This document shows, piece after piece, positions 25,903 through 34,753 of a stretch of 64,000 nucleotides of DNA. The notes below the pieces were generated by a model. It saw nothing but the letters and a program-made list of their open reading frames with translations. It did not search any database and was not told the origin of the DNA. Each line of letters begins with the position of its first letter. Within the stretch, counting starts at the first letter, position 1. Origin of the DNA: Nakamurella flava (GTDB lineage: Bacteria > Actinomycetota > Actinomycetes > Mycobacteriales > Nakamurellaceae); the NCBI RefSeq assembly GCF_005298075.1, contig NZ_SZZH01000004.1, positions 124,001 through 188,000 of the forward strand, given 5' to 3'. The translations under genes and the position numbers were made by a program.

Positions 25903-27093
25903 GTGGAGAACCCGTTCCGGCCGTCGTTCGGCGTCAACCCGCCGCTGCTGGTCGGCCGCGACGCCGAGCTGCTGGACTTCGTTGACGCGCTCGAGTCTGG
26001 CCCTGGTGCTCCTGGTAGGGCAACCCTGTACACCGGTCTGCGCGGGGTCGGGAAGACCGTGATGCTCAACGAGGCCGAGTCCCTGGCCCGGGAACGGGGA
26101 TGGGTGGTCGTCTCCGAGACCGGAGTGCCCGGCATCGTCGATCGCCTCGTCCAATCCCGCCTGCCCGAAGTCGCCGCCCAGCTCGAGGTAGCCGTCGGCG
26201 GTGCGGAAACCCGCCGGCGACTCACCTCCGTGAGCCTGCCGTTCCACCTGGGCGGCGTGACATGGCAACCGCCGGCTGCCGCCCAACAGCTCGATCTGCG
26301 GGCCCAGATCAACGCCCTGACCGACCATCTCGCCGATCACAGCACCGGTCTGCTCATCACCGTCGACGAGCTACACCGAGCCGACCGAGCCGGCATGCGC
26401 GAGTTGGTGGCCACCCTGCAGCACTGCTTCCGCGAACAGCGCCCCATCGCCTTCGCCGGCGCCGGCCTGCCCGCCGCCATTACCGACCTCCTCAACGACG
26501 ATGTCCTGACCTTCCTGCGCCGAGCCGACCGCCACCACCTGGGCGCCGTCGACCCCGCCGACGTATCCGACGCCCTCCGCACCCCGCTCCATGCCGCCGG
26601 ATACGAGATCACCGACGCAGCGCTCGACATGGCCACCCGCGGCACGGGGGGTTACCCGTTCCTCATCCAGCTGGTCGGCTACTGGACGTGCAGGACCCTC
26701 ACCAACGGCCAACCGACCACGCTGATCGACACCACCGCGGCTGCCGCCGGCGTCCAGGCTGCGCGAAGACGCCTGGGATCACTGGTCCACGAACCTGCCC
26801 TGCAGGACTTGTCCGACGTCGACCGGACCTTCCTGACCGCCATGGCCCTGGACCAGGGCCCGTCTCGCACCGCGACTATCGCCGACCGAATGGGGGTCGA
26901 CACCAATTACGCCGCTCAGTACCGCCGGCGATTGATCGCCGCCGATCTGATCACCCCCGCCGGGCACGGCCGTATCGACTACACCCTGCCCCAGCTCCGC
27001 GAGTACCTCCGTGAGCACGCCGCCAGCTCGGTCGATCATGAGGACCTGCAGCCCGCGGCCCCAGAACATCCGTCACCCTCGACCGGCATGTAG
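25903..27093 (+). CDS. Stand-alone STAND/Orc-like AAA ATPase
   Basis: The 396-residue protein has an N-terminal P-loop domain: PPLLVGRDAELLDFVDAL, then Walker A TGLRGVGKT (about residues 44-52) and Walker B GLLITVDELHRA. A C-terminal winged-helix region follows (RTFLTAMALDQGPSRTATIADRMGVDTNYAAQYRRRLIAADLI). This matches the COG1672-like predicted ATPases found as mobile, strain-specific genes in actinobacteria, whose function is unknown. The GTG start is preceded by AGGGGG 7 bases upstream. It lies between coxD and coxE, breaking a usually adjacent pair, with an unusual A-rich upstream repeat. It is probably acquired DNA. Confidence 0.75.
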   Translation: MENPFRPSFGVNPPLLVGRDAELLDFVDALESGPGAPGRATLYTGLRGVGKTVMLNEAESLARERGWVVVSETGVPGIVDRLVQSRLPEVAAQLEVAVGGAETRRRLTSVSLPFHLGGVTWQPPAAAQQLDLRAQINALTDHLADHSTGLLITVDELHRADRAGMRELVATLQHCFREQRPIAFAGAGLPAAITDLLNDDVLTFLRRADRHHLGAVDPADVSDALRTPLHAAGYEITDAALDMATRGTGGYPFLIQLVGYWTCRTLTNGQPTTLIDTTAAAAGVQAARRRLGSLVHEPALQDLSDVDRTFLTAMALDQGPSRTATIADRMGVDTNYAAQYRRRLIAADLITPAGHGRIDYTLPQLREYLREHAASSVDHEDLQPAAPEHPSPSTGM

Positions 27094-27106
27094 GAGACCC
27101 CCGCTG

Positions 27107-27187
27107 ATGACCGCCCGCGAGACCAGCCGCTACAAGGTCCACGTCCTGGTACCGGGCTCGGTCGTCGACACTGATGCCGTGGGCTGA
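27107..27187 (+). CDS. 26-residue ORF after the ATPase, probable gene remnant
   Basis: An ATG 14 bases after the ATPase stop, with TAGGAG upstream, opens a 26-codon frame starting MTARETSRYKVHVLV. It ends at a TGA at 27185-27187. Such ATPases are often followed by a second gene, so this may be the truncated start of a lost partner. It is too short to assign and could be non-functional. Confidence 0.3.
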   Translation: MTARETSRYKVHVLVPGSVVDTDAVG

Positions 27188-27340
27188 CGTCAACCTACTG
27201 GTGACGCTCCTGAGGCTTCACGGCTGACATGCCGATCCTGTCCGCCCTGGCCAAGCAGCGTAGCTGCGGTTGCCCCCGGCCCAGCCTCCACGGCACGGCG
27301 ACAACGCGGGTTCGCAGCGTCGGAACTCCACACTGCTGAG

Positions 27341-27346
27341 TACGGT
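27341..27346 (+). promoter_or_regulatory. Leaderless -10 element (TACGGT)
   Basis: TACGGT is followed by 6 bases and the ATG at 27353, so coxE has its own start of transcription to the right of the inserted module. Confidence 0.5.
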
Positions 27347-27352
27347 CGGACC

Positions 27353-28468
27353 ATGATCAGCCGCGACGCCGACGAGGTACTCCTCGCCTTCGTCCACGCC
27401 CTCCGGGTGGCCGGCGTCGCAGTGACTCCCGATCGCGCACAGACATTCCTGGCCGCTGTCGCGGTGGTCGGGGCCGACACCGCCCGGGGCGTTCATTTGG
27501 CCGGGCGGGCGACGCTGTGCGCCAGCCCGGACGACCTGGCCCGTTTCGACCTGGTCTTCCCGGCCTTCTTCTCCCGGCACGCCGGACCCCGGCAGGCCCC
27601 GGCCGACCGGTCCCGCACGACCGCCCGGGCGCCGCTGCCCGACCGCGACGGGGACTCCGGCCCGGAAGAGGGCGAGAGCGAGGTCATCCGGGCGCTGGTC
27701 AGCGACACCGACGTGCTGCGCAGCCGGGACATCGCCGAGCTGTCCGCGGACGATCGCCGGCGTCTCGCCGGGTTGTTCGCGTCGTTGCACCCGCGGCCGC
27801 CCCTGCGGCGGACGGCCCGGCATCAGCGTTGGCACCGCGGTGAAGTGGATGTCGGCCGAACCCTGCGGAACGCGCTCCGGCAGGGCGGCGAAGCGGCCGA
27901 ATTGGCCCGGCGCCGGCGTGGGCGCCGACCCCGCCGGGTCATCCTGCTGGTCGACGTCTCCGGCTCGATGCGGGCCTACGCCGACGCCCTGCTGCGCTTC
28001 GCCCACCGCTGCACCGTCGCGACCCGCCGCCAGGGCGGGACGGTCGAGACCTTCACCGTCGGAACGCGTCTGACGCACGTGACTCGTGCCCTGCGGACCG
28101 AGGACCCCGAGCGAGCGCTCGCCGCGGCCGGGGCCACCGTGCCCGACTGGTCGGGCGGCACCCGGCTGGGCGAATCGCTGCAGGTGTTCCTCGACCGGTG
28201 GGGCCGGCCCGGGATGGCCCGCGGCGCGGTGGTCGTCGTGTTCAGCGACGGGTGGGAACGGGGCGAACCCGACCTGCTCGCCGACCAGGCCGCCCGACTC
28301 CGACGCATCGCCCACCGGGTGATCTGGGCGACCCCGCACCAGGGCCGAGCAGACTACGAACCCGTCCAACGCGGCGTGCTCGCCGTGCTACCGCACTGCG
28401 ACCATTTCGTCGCCGGGCATTCGCTGGCCGCGTTCGCCGAAGTGGCTGAGCTCGTCGCCCGGTCCTGA
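27353..28468 (+). CDS. CoxE-type VWA-domain protein
   Basis: The 371-residue protein carries a von Willebrand A domain with the MIDAS motif VILLVDVSGSMRAYADALLRFAH (about residue 200) and later TRLGESLQVFLDRW and VVVFSDGWERGEPD. The N-terminal two fifths is a helical region typical of the VWA_CoxE family. It works with a CoxD-type AAA ATPase in maturing molybdenum hydroxylases, possibly by remodelling the CoxL subunit. It is probably the partner of coxD at 24796-25677, separated by the inserted ATPase module. A leaderless promoter of its own may explain why it survived the separation. Confidence 0.85.
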   Translation: MISRDADEVLLAFVHALRVAGVAVTPDRAQTFLAAVAVVGADTARGVHLAGRATLCASPDDLARFDLVFPAFFSRHAGPRQAPADRSRTTARAPLPDRDGDSGPEEGESEVIRALVSDTDVLRSRDIAELSADDRRRLAGLFASLHPRPPLRRTARHQRWHRGEVDVGRTLRNALRQGGEAAELARRRRGRRPRRVILLVDVSGSMRAYADALLRFAHRCTVATRRQGGTVETFTVGTRLTHVTRALRTEDPERALAAAGATVPDWSGGTRLGESLQVFLDRWGRPGMARGAVVVVFSDGWERGEPDLLADQAARLRRIAHRVIWATPHQGRADYEPVQRGVLAVLPHCDHFVAGHSLAAFAEVAELVARS

Positions 28469-28675
28469 CAGCTGCGGACCGGGCCTCGGCTACGGCCAAC
28501 GACACACACCCGTAACCACAGACACGGCGAGCAGTAACACAGCCGGTGTCCACTGTCATGAGCCAACGCCTCATCACAGTGGTCCGAAGTTCGGGTTCCT
28601 CGCGCTCCGACCGCACTGTGTCGCGTCCGATTGTCACTGGTCGTCCCGACCGACTCGAACCCGGAAGGTCTCTGC
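28469..28675. promoter_or_regulatory. Upstream region of the ammonium transporter with hairpin and GTAAC repeats
   Basis: CCACTGTCATGAG (28550-28562) pairs with CTCATCACAGTGG (28570-28582) with one mismatch and a 7-base loop. Two GTAAC words begin at 28512 and 28534, exactly 22 bases apart, the period of actinobacterial GlnR boxes, though the intervening GAAAC halves are not clear. Nitrogen control of the transporter is plausible but not shown. Confidence 0.4.
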
Positions 28676-30007
28676 ATGGACACCGGAAGTACCGCCTGGA
28701 TCCTGGCCGCATCAGCGGCCGTCGCCCTGATGATCCCCGGCCTCGCCCTGTTCTACGGCGGGATGACCGCCGCCCGCAGCACGCTCAACATGATGATGAT
28801 GGTCTTCGGCGCCGTGGCCCTGACCGGTGTGCTGTGGGTGCTGTACGGCTACTCCGCCGTCTTCGGCAATTCCCTGGGCGGCCGCGGCCTGCTCGGCGAT
28901 CCGACCGAGTACCTCGGGCTCGGGCAGCTGATGGCCCCGACCCCGGATGCCACGCTGCCGCCCATGCTGGTCGCCGCCTTCCAGGCGTTGTTCGCCGCCA
29001 TCACGGTGGCCCTGGTCGCCGGCGCCGTGGCCGACCGCATGAAGTTCGGCCCGTGGATGGTCTTCAGCGGCCTGTGGGTCACGCTGGTCTACTTGCCCGT
29101 CGCGCACTGGGTCTTCGCCTTCGACGCCCCCGACGGTTCGGTCACCGGCGGATGGATCGCCAACCAGCTCAAGGCCATCGACTTCGCCGGCGGCACCGCC
29201 GTCCACATCAACGCCGGGATCGCCGGTCTGGCCGTCGTGCTCGTCCTGGGTCGACGGCTCGGCTGGCCGCGCTCTCCCCGCCCCCACAACCTGCCCGCCA
29301 CGGTGCTGGGTGCCGGCATCCTGTGGTTCGGCTGGTTCGGGTTCAACGCCGGCTCCGCGCTCGCCGCCGGGACAGCGGCGTCCGTGGTGTTCATGACGAC
29401 GTTCGTCGCCGCCTGCGCCTCGCTGCTGGCCTGGCTGGTCGTCGAGAAACTCCGCGACGGCCATGCCACCACCCTCGGCGCGGCGTCCGGCCTGATCGCC
29501 GGGCTCGTCGCGATCACCCCGTCCTGCGGCGCGGTGTCCCCGATCGGCGCGATCGTGATCGGCCTGATCGCCGGCGCGGTCTGCCCGCTGGCCATCGGGC
29601 TCAAGCGGCGCTTCGGCTACGACGACGCTCTCGACGTCGTCGGGGTGCACCTGGTCGGGGGCATCATCGGCACCCTGCTCATCGGACTGCTGGCCACCGA
29701 CGCCGCCCCCAACGGCCGGTCCGGACTGTTCTACGGCGGGGGCTGGGAGCTGCTCGGGGAGCAGGCCGTCGCGGCCGGCTCGGTGATGGCGTACTCGTTC
29801 GTCGTCACCCTGCTGATCGCGCTGGTGCTGCACAAGACCATGGGGCTGCGGGTCGACGCGGAAACCGAACGCGCCGGGGTCGACCTCGTGCTGCACAGCG
29901 AGACCGCCTACGACCTGGGCTCGGCCGGCGCCGGCGAGGACGACGGTTCCGTCGTCCCGGCTTCCGGGGCGCACCACCAGAAGCTGGTGGCCCCGCACAC
30001 CGCCTGA
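28676..30007 (+). CDS. Ammonium/methylammonium transporter (Amt family)
   Basis: The 443-residue protein has about 11 membrane helices and the Amt signatures: LALFYGGMTAARSTLNMMMM, DFAGGTAVHINAGIAGLAV with the first pore His, WFGWFGFNAGSALAA, and DVVGVHLVGGIIGT with the second pore His. It conducts ammonium, and many Amt proteins also carry methylammonium, across the inner membrane. The ATG at 28676 is chosen with GGAAGG 8 bases upstream. No GlnK gene follows, unlike the usual amtB-glnK pair. The nearby N-methylglutamate-type genes make methylammonium uptake a real possibility. A strong terminator follows. Confidence 0.93.
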   Translation: MDTGSTAWILAASAAVALMIPGLALFYGGMTAARSTLNMMMMVFGAVALTGVLWVLYGYSAVFGNSLGGRGLLGDPTEYLGLGQLMAPTPDATLPPMLVAAFQALFAAITVALVAGAVADRMKFGPWMVFSGLWVTLVYLPVAHWVFAFDAPDGSVTGGWIANQLKAIDFAGGTAVHINAGIAGLAVVLVLGRRLGWPRSPRPHNLPATVLGAGILWFGWFGFNAGSALAAGTAASVVFMTTFVAACASLLAWLVVEKLRDGHATTLGAASGLIAGLVAITPSCGAVSPIGAIVIGLIAGAVCPLAIGLKRRFGYDDALDVVGVHLVGGIIGTLLIGLLATDAAPNGRSGLFYGGGWELLGEQAVAAGSVMAYSFVVTLLIALVLHKTMGLRVDAETERAGVDLVLHSETAYDLGSAGAGEDDGSVVPASGAHHQKLVAPHTA

Positions 30008-30026
30008 TGCGGGATCGGCAGTGATC

Positions 30027-30068
30027 GATGGCGGCGCCGGGTTTCCCGGCGCCGCCATCTCCTTTTCT
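30027..30068 (+). terminator. Rho-independent terminator after the Amt gene
   Basis: A perfect 15-base stem (GATGGCGGCGCCGGG with CCCGGCGCCGCCATC) closes a TTT loop and is followed by TCCTTTTCT. This is the clearest intrinsic terminator in the window. Confidence 0.85.
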
Positions 30069-30127
30069 CGACCCCGAGCGGCGTGCCCGCCGCGCCCCCG
30101 ATCCTGCGCACCGTCCGGGAGGACACT

Positions 30128-30814
30128 GTGACCATGACAGTCGAGGACCTGGCCAGAGACGAGTCCGGCGCGGAAGCGGTCGGCACCGGCTCCCCGGCCC
30201 GCGAGATCCGTCGCGAACCATCCGGCCCCCGCGAGGGCGACCTCGAACGGAGCATCGCTGCCCAGGTCCGCTTCTACCGGTCCGCGGCGGGCCTGTCGGT
30301 GGCCGACATGGCCGAGCGCGTCGGCATCTCCAAGGCGATGCTGTCGAAGATCGAGAACGCGCAGACGTCCTGCAGTCTCACCACTCTGGCCCGGCTCGCC
30401 GCGGGACTCGAGGTGCCGGTGACCGCCCTGTTCCGGGGGATCGACGCCGAGCGGGAGGCGGTGTTCGTCCCCGCCGGCCATGGCGCGCGGATCGTCCGCC
30501 GAGGGTCCCGCCAGGGGCACCTCTACGAGCTGCTCGGCGCCCTGCGGGGGCCGCACAAGCGCATGGAGGCCGTCCTCGTCACGTTGACCGAGGCCTCGGA
30601 GGTGTTCCCGCTCTTCCAGCACCCCGGCACCGAACTGCTCTTCATGCTGGAGGGCCGCATGATCTACGGGCACGGCGAGACCCGCTACACCTTGCAACCC
30701 GGGGACGCGTTGCAGTTCGACGGTGAGGGCCCCCACGGCCCCGAGGAGCTGTCCGAGGTCCCGGTGCGCTTCCTGTCGGTCACCGCGTACGGCGACGCGC
30801 CGGCGTCGCCCTGA
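30128..30814 (+). CDS. XRE-family regulator with C-terminal cupin
   Basis: The 228-residue protein has an Arg/Glu-rich lead, an HTH_3 DNA-binding domain (about residues 40-95; RSAAGLSVADMAERVGISKAMLSKIENAQTSCSLTTLARLAAGL) and a cupin sensor domain (about 150-220; FQHPGTELLFMLEGRMIYGHGETRYTLQPGDALQFDGEGPHGPEEL). Such SutR/PuuR-like proteins usually repress or activate amine and amino-acid catabolic genes. GGGAGG lies 5 bases before the GTG at 30128, which is preferred over the upstream ATG frame. It sits between the transporter and the amidohydrolase-oxidase-MgsABC genes and is the best local candidate for their regulator. Confidence 0.82.
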   Translation: MTMTVEDLARDESGAEAVGTGSPAREIRREPSGPREGDLERSIAAQVRFYRSAAGLSVADMAERVGISKAMLSKIENAQTSCSLTTLARLAAGLEVPVTALFRGIDAEREAVFVPAGHGARIVRRGSRQGHLYELLGALRGPHKRMEAVLVTLTEASEVFPLFQHPGTELLFMLEGRMIYGHGETRYTLQPGDALQFDGEGPHGPEELSEVPVRFLSVTAYGDAPASP

Positions 30815-30889
30815 CCGAGCGGATCCGGGCGCTGCGAGCCGCTGTTCGGCCGTCGCACCCGTGCCTGACCACCGGGCGCGCAGACAGGT

Positions 30890-30931
30890 AGGCGCCCGCT
30901 CGGGGCCTGGAGGAATCCCGAGCGGGCGCCT
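30890..30931. terminator. Bidirectional hairpin between convergent genes
   Basis: AGGCGCCCGCTCGGG and CCCGAGCGGGCGCCT form a perfect 15-base stem around a 12-base loop between the XRE gene and the M20 gene stop codons. No T tract is present on either side, so it may stop transcription weakly or protect 3' ends. Confidence 0.65.
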
Positions 30932-30957
30932 GGTCCGGTGGCCGTCCTGCGGCCTTC

Positions 30958-32220
30958 TCAGGGTCGTTCAGCGGGAGCTCCGTCGGCGAGCAGATCGGCC
31001 AGCACATCGGCCAGCGCGAGCGCTCCCCGGTCGGCGTCGACGTCCTCGACGGTCTCCTCCGGTGAGTGGGAGATGCCGGTGGGGTTGCGGACGAACAGCA
31101 TCGCCGACGGGACCCGAGCGGCGAGGACCCCGGCGTCGTGACCGGCCCCGGTGTCGAGCACCGGCGCCCCGCCCAGGGTCCGGGCCATGCGTGCGCCGAG
31201 CTGCGGGTCGAGATCGACGGTGGGACTGAGCGATTCCTGCCGGACCTCGACCGCACAGCCCTCGATCGCGGCGGCCCCCTGCGCGGCGGCGGTGATCTCG
31301 GCGACCACCGCGGCGGTGACCAGGTCGTCGACATGCCGGGCGTCCAACCAGAGGTCGACCCGGGAGGCGATGACGTTGGTCCCGCCGGGCACCGGCTGGA
31401 TGCGGCCCACCGTGGCACGAGCCCCCGGGTGCCGGCCGGCGATCCGCCGGACGGCGACGACCACCTCCGCGGCGACCAGCAGCGGGTCCCGGCGGTCAGC
31501 CATCAGCGTGGTGCCGGCGTGGTTGCCCTGCCCGGTGATGCTGATCCGCCATCGGCCGTGCCCGAGGATGGCGGCGCCGACCGCGACCGGGGCGTCCAGG
31601 TCGATCAGGCCCCGCCCCTGTTCGACGTGCAGTTCGACGAAAGTACCGATCCGTCCGAGGGTCTCGTCGTCACGGCCGATCGCGGCCGGATCGAGCCCGG
31701 CCGCCGTCAACGACTGGGCGTAGGTGACACCGTCGGCGTCGGTGAGCGCCAGGGCCCGCTCGGGTTCCAGGACGCCGCTGAGCAGCCGGGACCCCAGGCA
31801 GGCGACCCCGTAGCGGGATCCCTCCTCCTCGGGGAAGACGGCGACGGCGAGCGGTCGGGCGGGCTGCACACCGCGGGCCTGCAGGACGTCGACCGCGCGC
31901 AACGCGGACGCCACCCCGAGGGGACCGTCGAACGCTCCCCCGCCCGGCACCGAGTCCAGGTGGCTACCGGTGACCACCGCGTCCTGCAGCGGCGCTCCGG
32001 CCGGGTTCCACCAGGCCCACACGATGCCGTTCCGGTCGACCGTGAGGTCGAGGCCACGGCGCGTGGCGGCATCGGTGAACCAGTCGACCAGCGTCCGCTC
32101 CCCGGACGAGAAGACCGGACGGGAGTAGCCGCCGCGGACCGGATCCCGCCCGACGTCGGCGATCTCGGCCAGCAGGTCGGCCGTCGTCGGACCGGGGACG
32201 GGCGCAACGGGGTCAGACAC
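30958..32220 (-). CDS. M20-family Zn amidohydrolase (carbamoylase / allantoate amidohydrolase type)
   Basis: The 420-residue protein has the M20 dinuclear metal pattern: GSHLDSVPGGGAFDGPLGV, FPEEEGSRYG with the catalytic Glu, VELHVEQG, and near the end AGHDAG and RNPTGISHSPEE. The subfamily includes N-carbamoyl-L-amino-acid hydrolase, allantoate amidohydrolase and beta-ureidopropionase. All release ammonia and CO2 from a ureido group. It starts with a GTG at 32218-32220 that overlaps the upstream oxidase stop by 8 bases, so it belongs to the mgs operon. The substrate may be an N-carbamoyl compound; the neighbours do not settle which. Confidence 0.85.
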   Translation of the reverse strand: MSDPVAPVPGPTTADLLAEIADVGRDPVRGGYSRPVFSSGERTLVDWFTDAATRRGLDLTVDRNGIVWAWWNPAGAPLQDAVVTGSHLDSVPGGGAFDGPLGVASALRAVDVLQARGVQPARPLAVAVFPEEEGSRYGVACLGSRLLSGVLEPERALALTDADGVTYAQSLTAAGLDPAAIGRDDETLGRIGTFVELHVEQGRGLIDLDAPVAVGAAILGHGRWRISITGQGNHAGTTLMADRRDPLLVAAEVVVAVRRIAGRHPGARATVGRIQPVPGGTNVIASRVDLWLDARHVDDLVTAAVVAEITAAAQGAAAIEGCAVEVRQESLSPTVDLDPQLGARMARTLGGAPVLDTGAGHDAGVLAARVPSAMLFVRNPTGISHSPEETVEDVDADRGALALADVLADLLADGAPAERP

Positions 32221-33370
32221 CGGCGGTCTCCCGCTGGACGCCGAAGCGCGGCACCACAGCGGTCCCGGCGAGTGCCGTGTCGGCCGCCCAGCGGCCGAGC
32301 AACGGCGCGAACTTCGCTCCGTGCCCGGAGCAGGCCGACAGCACGGTCACGTCGTTCGCGGTGTCGATGACGAAGTCCTCCGACGGGGTCGTGGTGAACA
32401 GACAGGTGGTCTCGGCGTAGGGCTCGGGGTCCAGGCCGGGGAGGAACTCGCGCACGTACTCGACGACCCGGGCCCGATTGGCCTGATCGACGGTGCCGCT
32501 GCCGTGCGTGGCCGATCCGATGACCGACCCACCTTCGTACTCGGCGACCTTCTGGCCCCGGAAGCCGGCGTCGCGGTCGCCGGGCAGCGAATAGACCGCC
32601 ATCTCCGGCCGCTTGTGGATCAGCGTGGGCCAGCGCGCTGCACCCTGGTCGCGGTAGGGGAAGTGGAAGGCGTTCTCCTCCCGCACGGTGAACCCCGGGA
32701 TCGCGGCCCGGAACCCGGCCGGCAGGTCGAGTCCGTCCAGCAGGTCGGGCAGCCAGCCTCCCGCGGCGATGACGACGTGGTCGGCGTCGACGGTGCGCCC
32801 GTCGGCCGCCCGGGCCGACAGCCCCGTTGGCGTGCGGGTGAGACCCGCGACCGAGAAACCGCTCTCGACGTGGGCACCGTGCGACTGGGCCTGTCCGAGC
32901 ATCGCGTGCACGGTGCTCTCGGCGTCGATCACCCATCCGGGATGGGCCAGGACGTCGGTGTCGGGACGCAGTCCGGCCCAGCGGCCGCGGGCCTGGTCCG
33001 GGGTAAGCAGCTCGTGCGCCACCCCGGCTCGGGCCAGCACCGCGGCCAGGGCGGCGGGATTCCGGGTGACGCCGTAATCCAGGGCGACGGTCGGGGTCAG
33101 CACCTGAGTACCGGACACCTCGGCCAGCTCCCGCCACCCGGCGGTCGCCTCCTGCACCCACTGGACGTAGTCCAGGTCCGGGTAGGCGAACCGCAGGATC
33201 CGGGCGGACCCGTGCGAGCTGCCCGCGGCGGACGCGGGGACGTCCCGCTCGACGACGGTGACCGCGTGCCCGCGGCGGGCCAGGTGCCAGGCCGCGGACG
33301 CCCCGGCCAGACCCGCTCCGACGACGAGGAACCGCCGCCGGTCGCCCGCGGGACCGTTCCCTGCACTCAT
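32213..33370 (-). CDS. Covalent-FAD amine oxidase, monomeric sarcosine oxidase type
   Basis: The 385-residue protein begins with a dinucleotide motif (FLVVGAGLAGASAAWHLARRG) and has the sarcosine/N-methyltryptophan oxidase architecture. Cys323 in TTCLFTTTPSEDFVID aligns with the Cys that binds FAD covalently, and SACSGHGAKFAP follows as in that family. It oxidises a secondary amine with O2, giving formaldehyde, H2O2 and a primary amine. Seven bases separate its start from the MgsC-like gene upstream. In the N-methylglutamate pathway the oxidation is normally done by a four-subunit dehydrogenase (MgdABCD). Here this single enzyme may replace it and oxidise N-methylglutamate. That assignment is inference. 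Confidence 0.85.
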   Translation of the reverse strand: MSAGNGPAGDRRRFLVVGAGLAGASAAWHLARRGHAVTVVERDVPASAAGSSHGSARILRFAYPDLDYVQWVQEATAGWRELAEVSGTQVLTPTVALDYGVTRNPAALAAVLARAGVAHELLTPDQARGRWAGLRPDTDVLAHPGWVIDAESTVHAMLGQAQSHGAHVESGFSVAGLTRTPTGLSARAADGRTVDADHVVIAAGGWLPDLLDGLDLPAGFRAAIPGFTVREENAFHFPYRDQGAARWPTLIHKRPEMAVYSLPGDRDAGFRGQKVAEYEGGSVIGSATHGSGTVDQANRARVVEYVREFLPGLDPEPYAETTCLFTTTPSEDFVIDTANDVTVLSACSGHGAKFAPLLGRWAADTALAGTAVVPRFGVQRETAGV

Positions 33371-33377
33371 CAGGGCC

Positions 33378-34709
33378 TCACACCTGTCCGGGGATCCAGC
33401 TGGTGCCCGCGAGCGGACGGCGGGTCATCGCCGCCGCCTCGATGGTCAGCGCGACCAGGTCCTCGGGCTCCAGGTGGTGCAGGTGGGCCTTGCCGCAGGC
33501 CCGCGCGATGATCTGCGCCTCCATGGTCATGACCCGCAGGTAGTTCGCGAGCCGGCGGCCGGCGACCTCGGGGTCGAGATTGAGCTGCAGCTCGGGATCC
33601 TGCGTGGTGATGCCGGCCGGGTCCTTCCCGGCCTGCCAGTCGTCGTAGTACCCGGCGGCCGAGCCCAGCTCGCGGTACTTGGCGTCCAGCGCCGGATCGT
33701 TGTCGCCCAGGGCGATGAGCGCGGCGGTGCCGATGGCGACCGCGTCCGCTCCCAGGGCCAGGCACTTGGCCACGTCGGCCCCGTTGCGCACGCCGCCGGA
33801 GACGATGAGCTGGACCTTGCGGTGCATGCCCATCTCCTGCAGGGCCCGCACCGCGTCGCCGATGGCAGCCAGGGTGGGGATGCCGACGTGCTCGATGAAG
33901 ACGTCCTGGGTGGCGGCCGTGCCGCCCTGCATGCCGTCGACGACGACGACGTCCGCCCCGGCCTTCACAGCCAGCTTCACGTCGTAATAGGGGCGGCTCG
34001 CGCCGATCTTGACGTAGATCGGCTTTTCCCAGTCGGTGATCTCGCGCAGCTCACCGATCTTGATGGCCAGGTCGTCGGGGCCGGTCCAGTCCGGGTGCCG
34101 GCAGGCCGAACGCTGGTCGACACCGGCGGGCAGCGTCCGCATGCCGGCGACCCGTTCGGTGATCTTCTGGCCGAGCAGCATCCCCCCGCCGCCGGGCTTG
34201 GCCCCCTGGCCGAGGACGATCTCGATGGCGTCGGCGGCCCGCAGGTGGTCGGGGTTCATCCCGTAGCGGGACGGCAGGTACTGGTAGACCAGGTGCTTGG
34301 AGTGGCCGCGTTCCTCGTCGGTCATCCCGCCGTCACCGGTGGTGGTGGAGGTGCCGACGGCGCTGGCGCCGCGACCGATGGCCTCCTTGGCCCGACCGGA
34401 CAGCGCGCCGAAGCTCATCCCCGCGATGGTCACCGGGGTGGCCAGCCGCAGCGGGTACTTGGCGTGGAGATCGCCCAGCACCACGTCGGTGTCGCACCGC
34501 TCGCGGTAACCCTCCAGCGGGTACCGGGACATGCTGGCCCCCAGGAACAGCAGGTCGTCGAAGTGCGGCAGCGGGCGCTTGGCGCCCCCACCGCGGATGT
34601 CGTAGATGCCGGTACGGGCGGCGTGCTGGATCGCGGCGATGGTGCGACGGTCGAAGGTCGCCGACTCACGGAGCCCGGCGGCGGCCGGGTCGAAGGAGTT
34701 GTCGGTCAT
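33378..34709 (-). CDS. FMN-binding glutamate synthase-like subunit (GlxD/MgsC type)
   Basis: The 443-residue protein is the FMN/(Fe-S) synthase domain of glutamate synthase as a separate polypeptide. GMSFGALSGRAKEAIGRGASAVGTSTTTGDGGM, GQGAKPGGGGMLLGQKITERVAGM, VKIGASRPYYDVKLAVKAGADVVVVDGMQGGTAA and SGGVRNGADVAKCLALGADAVAIGTAAL are all diagnostic. With the two upstream subunits it would make N-methylglutamate (MgsABC) or act as the GlxBCD set of rhizobia. A GGAG lies before the ATG. It follows the GXGXG subunit by 44 bases. Confidence 0.88.
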   Translation of the reverse strand: MTDNSFDPAAAGLRESATFDRRTIAAIQHAARTGIYDIRGGGAKRPLPHFDDLLFLGASMSRYPLEGYRERCDTDVVLGDLHAKYPLRLATPVTIAGMSFGALSGRAKEAIGRGASAVGTSTTTGDGGMTDEERGHSKHLVYQYLPSRYGMNPDHLRAADAIEIVLGQGAKPGGGGMLLGQKITERVAGMRTLPAGVDQRSACRHPDWTGPDDLAIKIGELREITDWEKPIYVKIGASRPYYDVKLAVKAGADVVVVDGMQGGTAATQDVFIEHVGIPTLAAIGDAVRALQEMGMHRKVQLIVSGGVRNGADVAKCLALGADAVAIGTAALIALGDNDPALDAKYRELGSAAGYYDDWQAGKDPAGITTQDPELQLNLDPEVAGRRLANYLRVMTMEAQIIARACGKAHLHHLEPEDLVALTIEAAAMTRRPLAGTSWIPGQV

Positions 34710-34753
34710 GGGATGTCGGTCTCCGGGGCTCGTGGCTGAGGTGTCTCGAGAAC

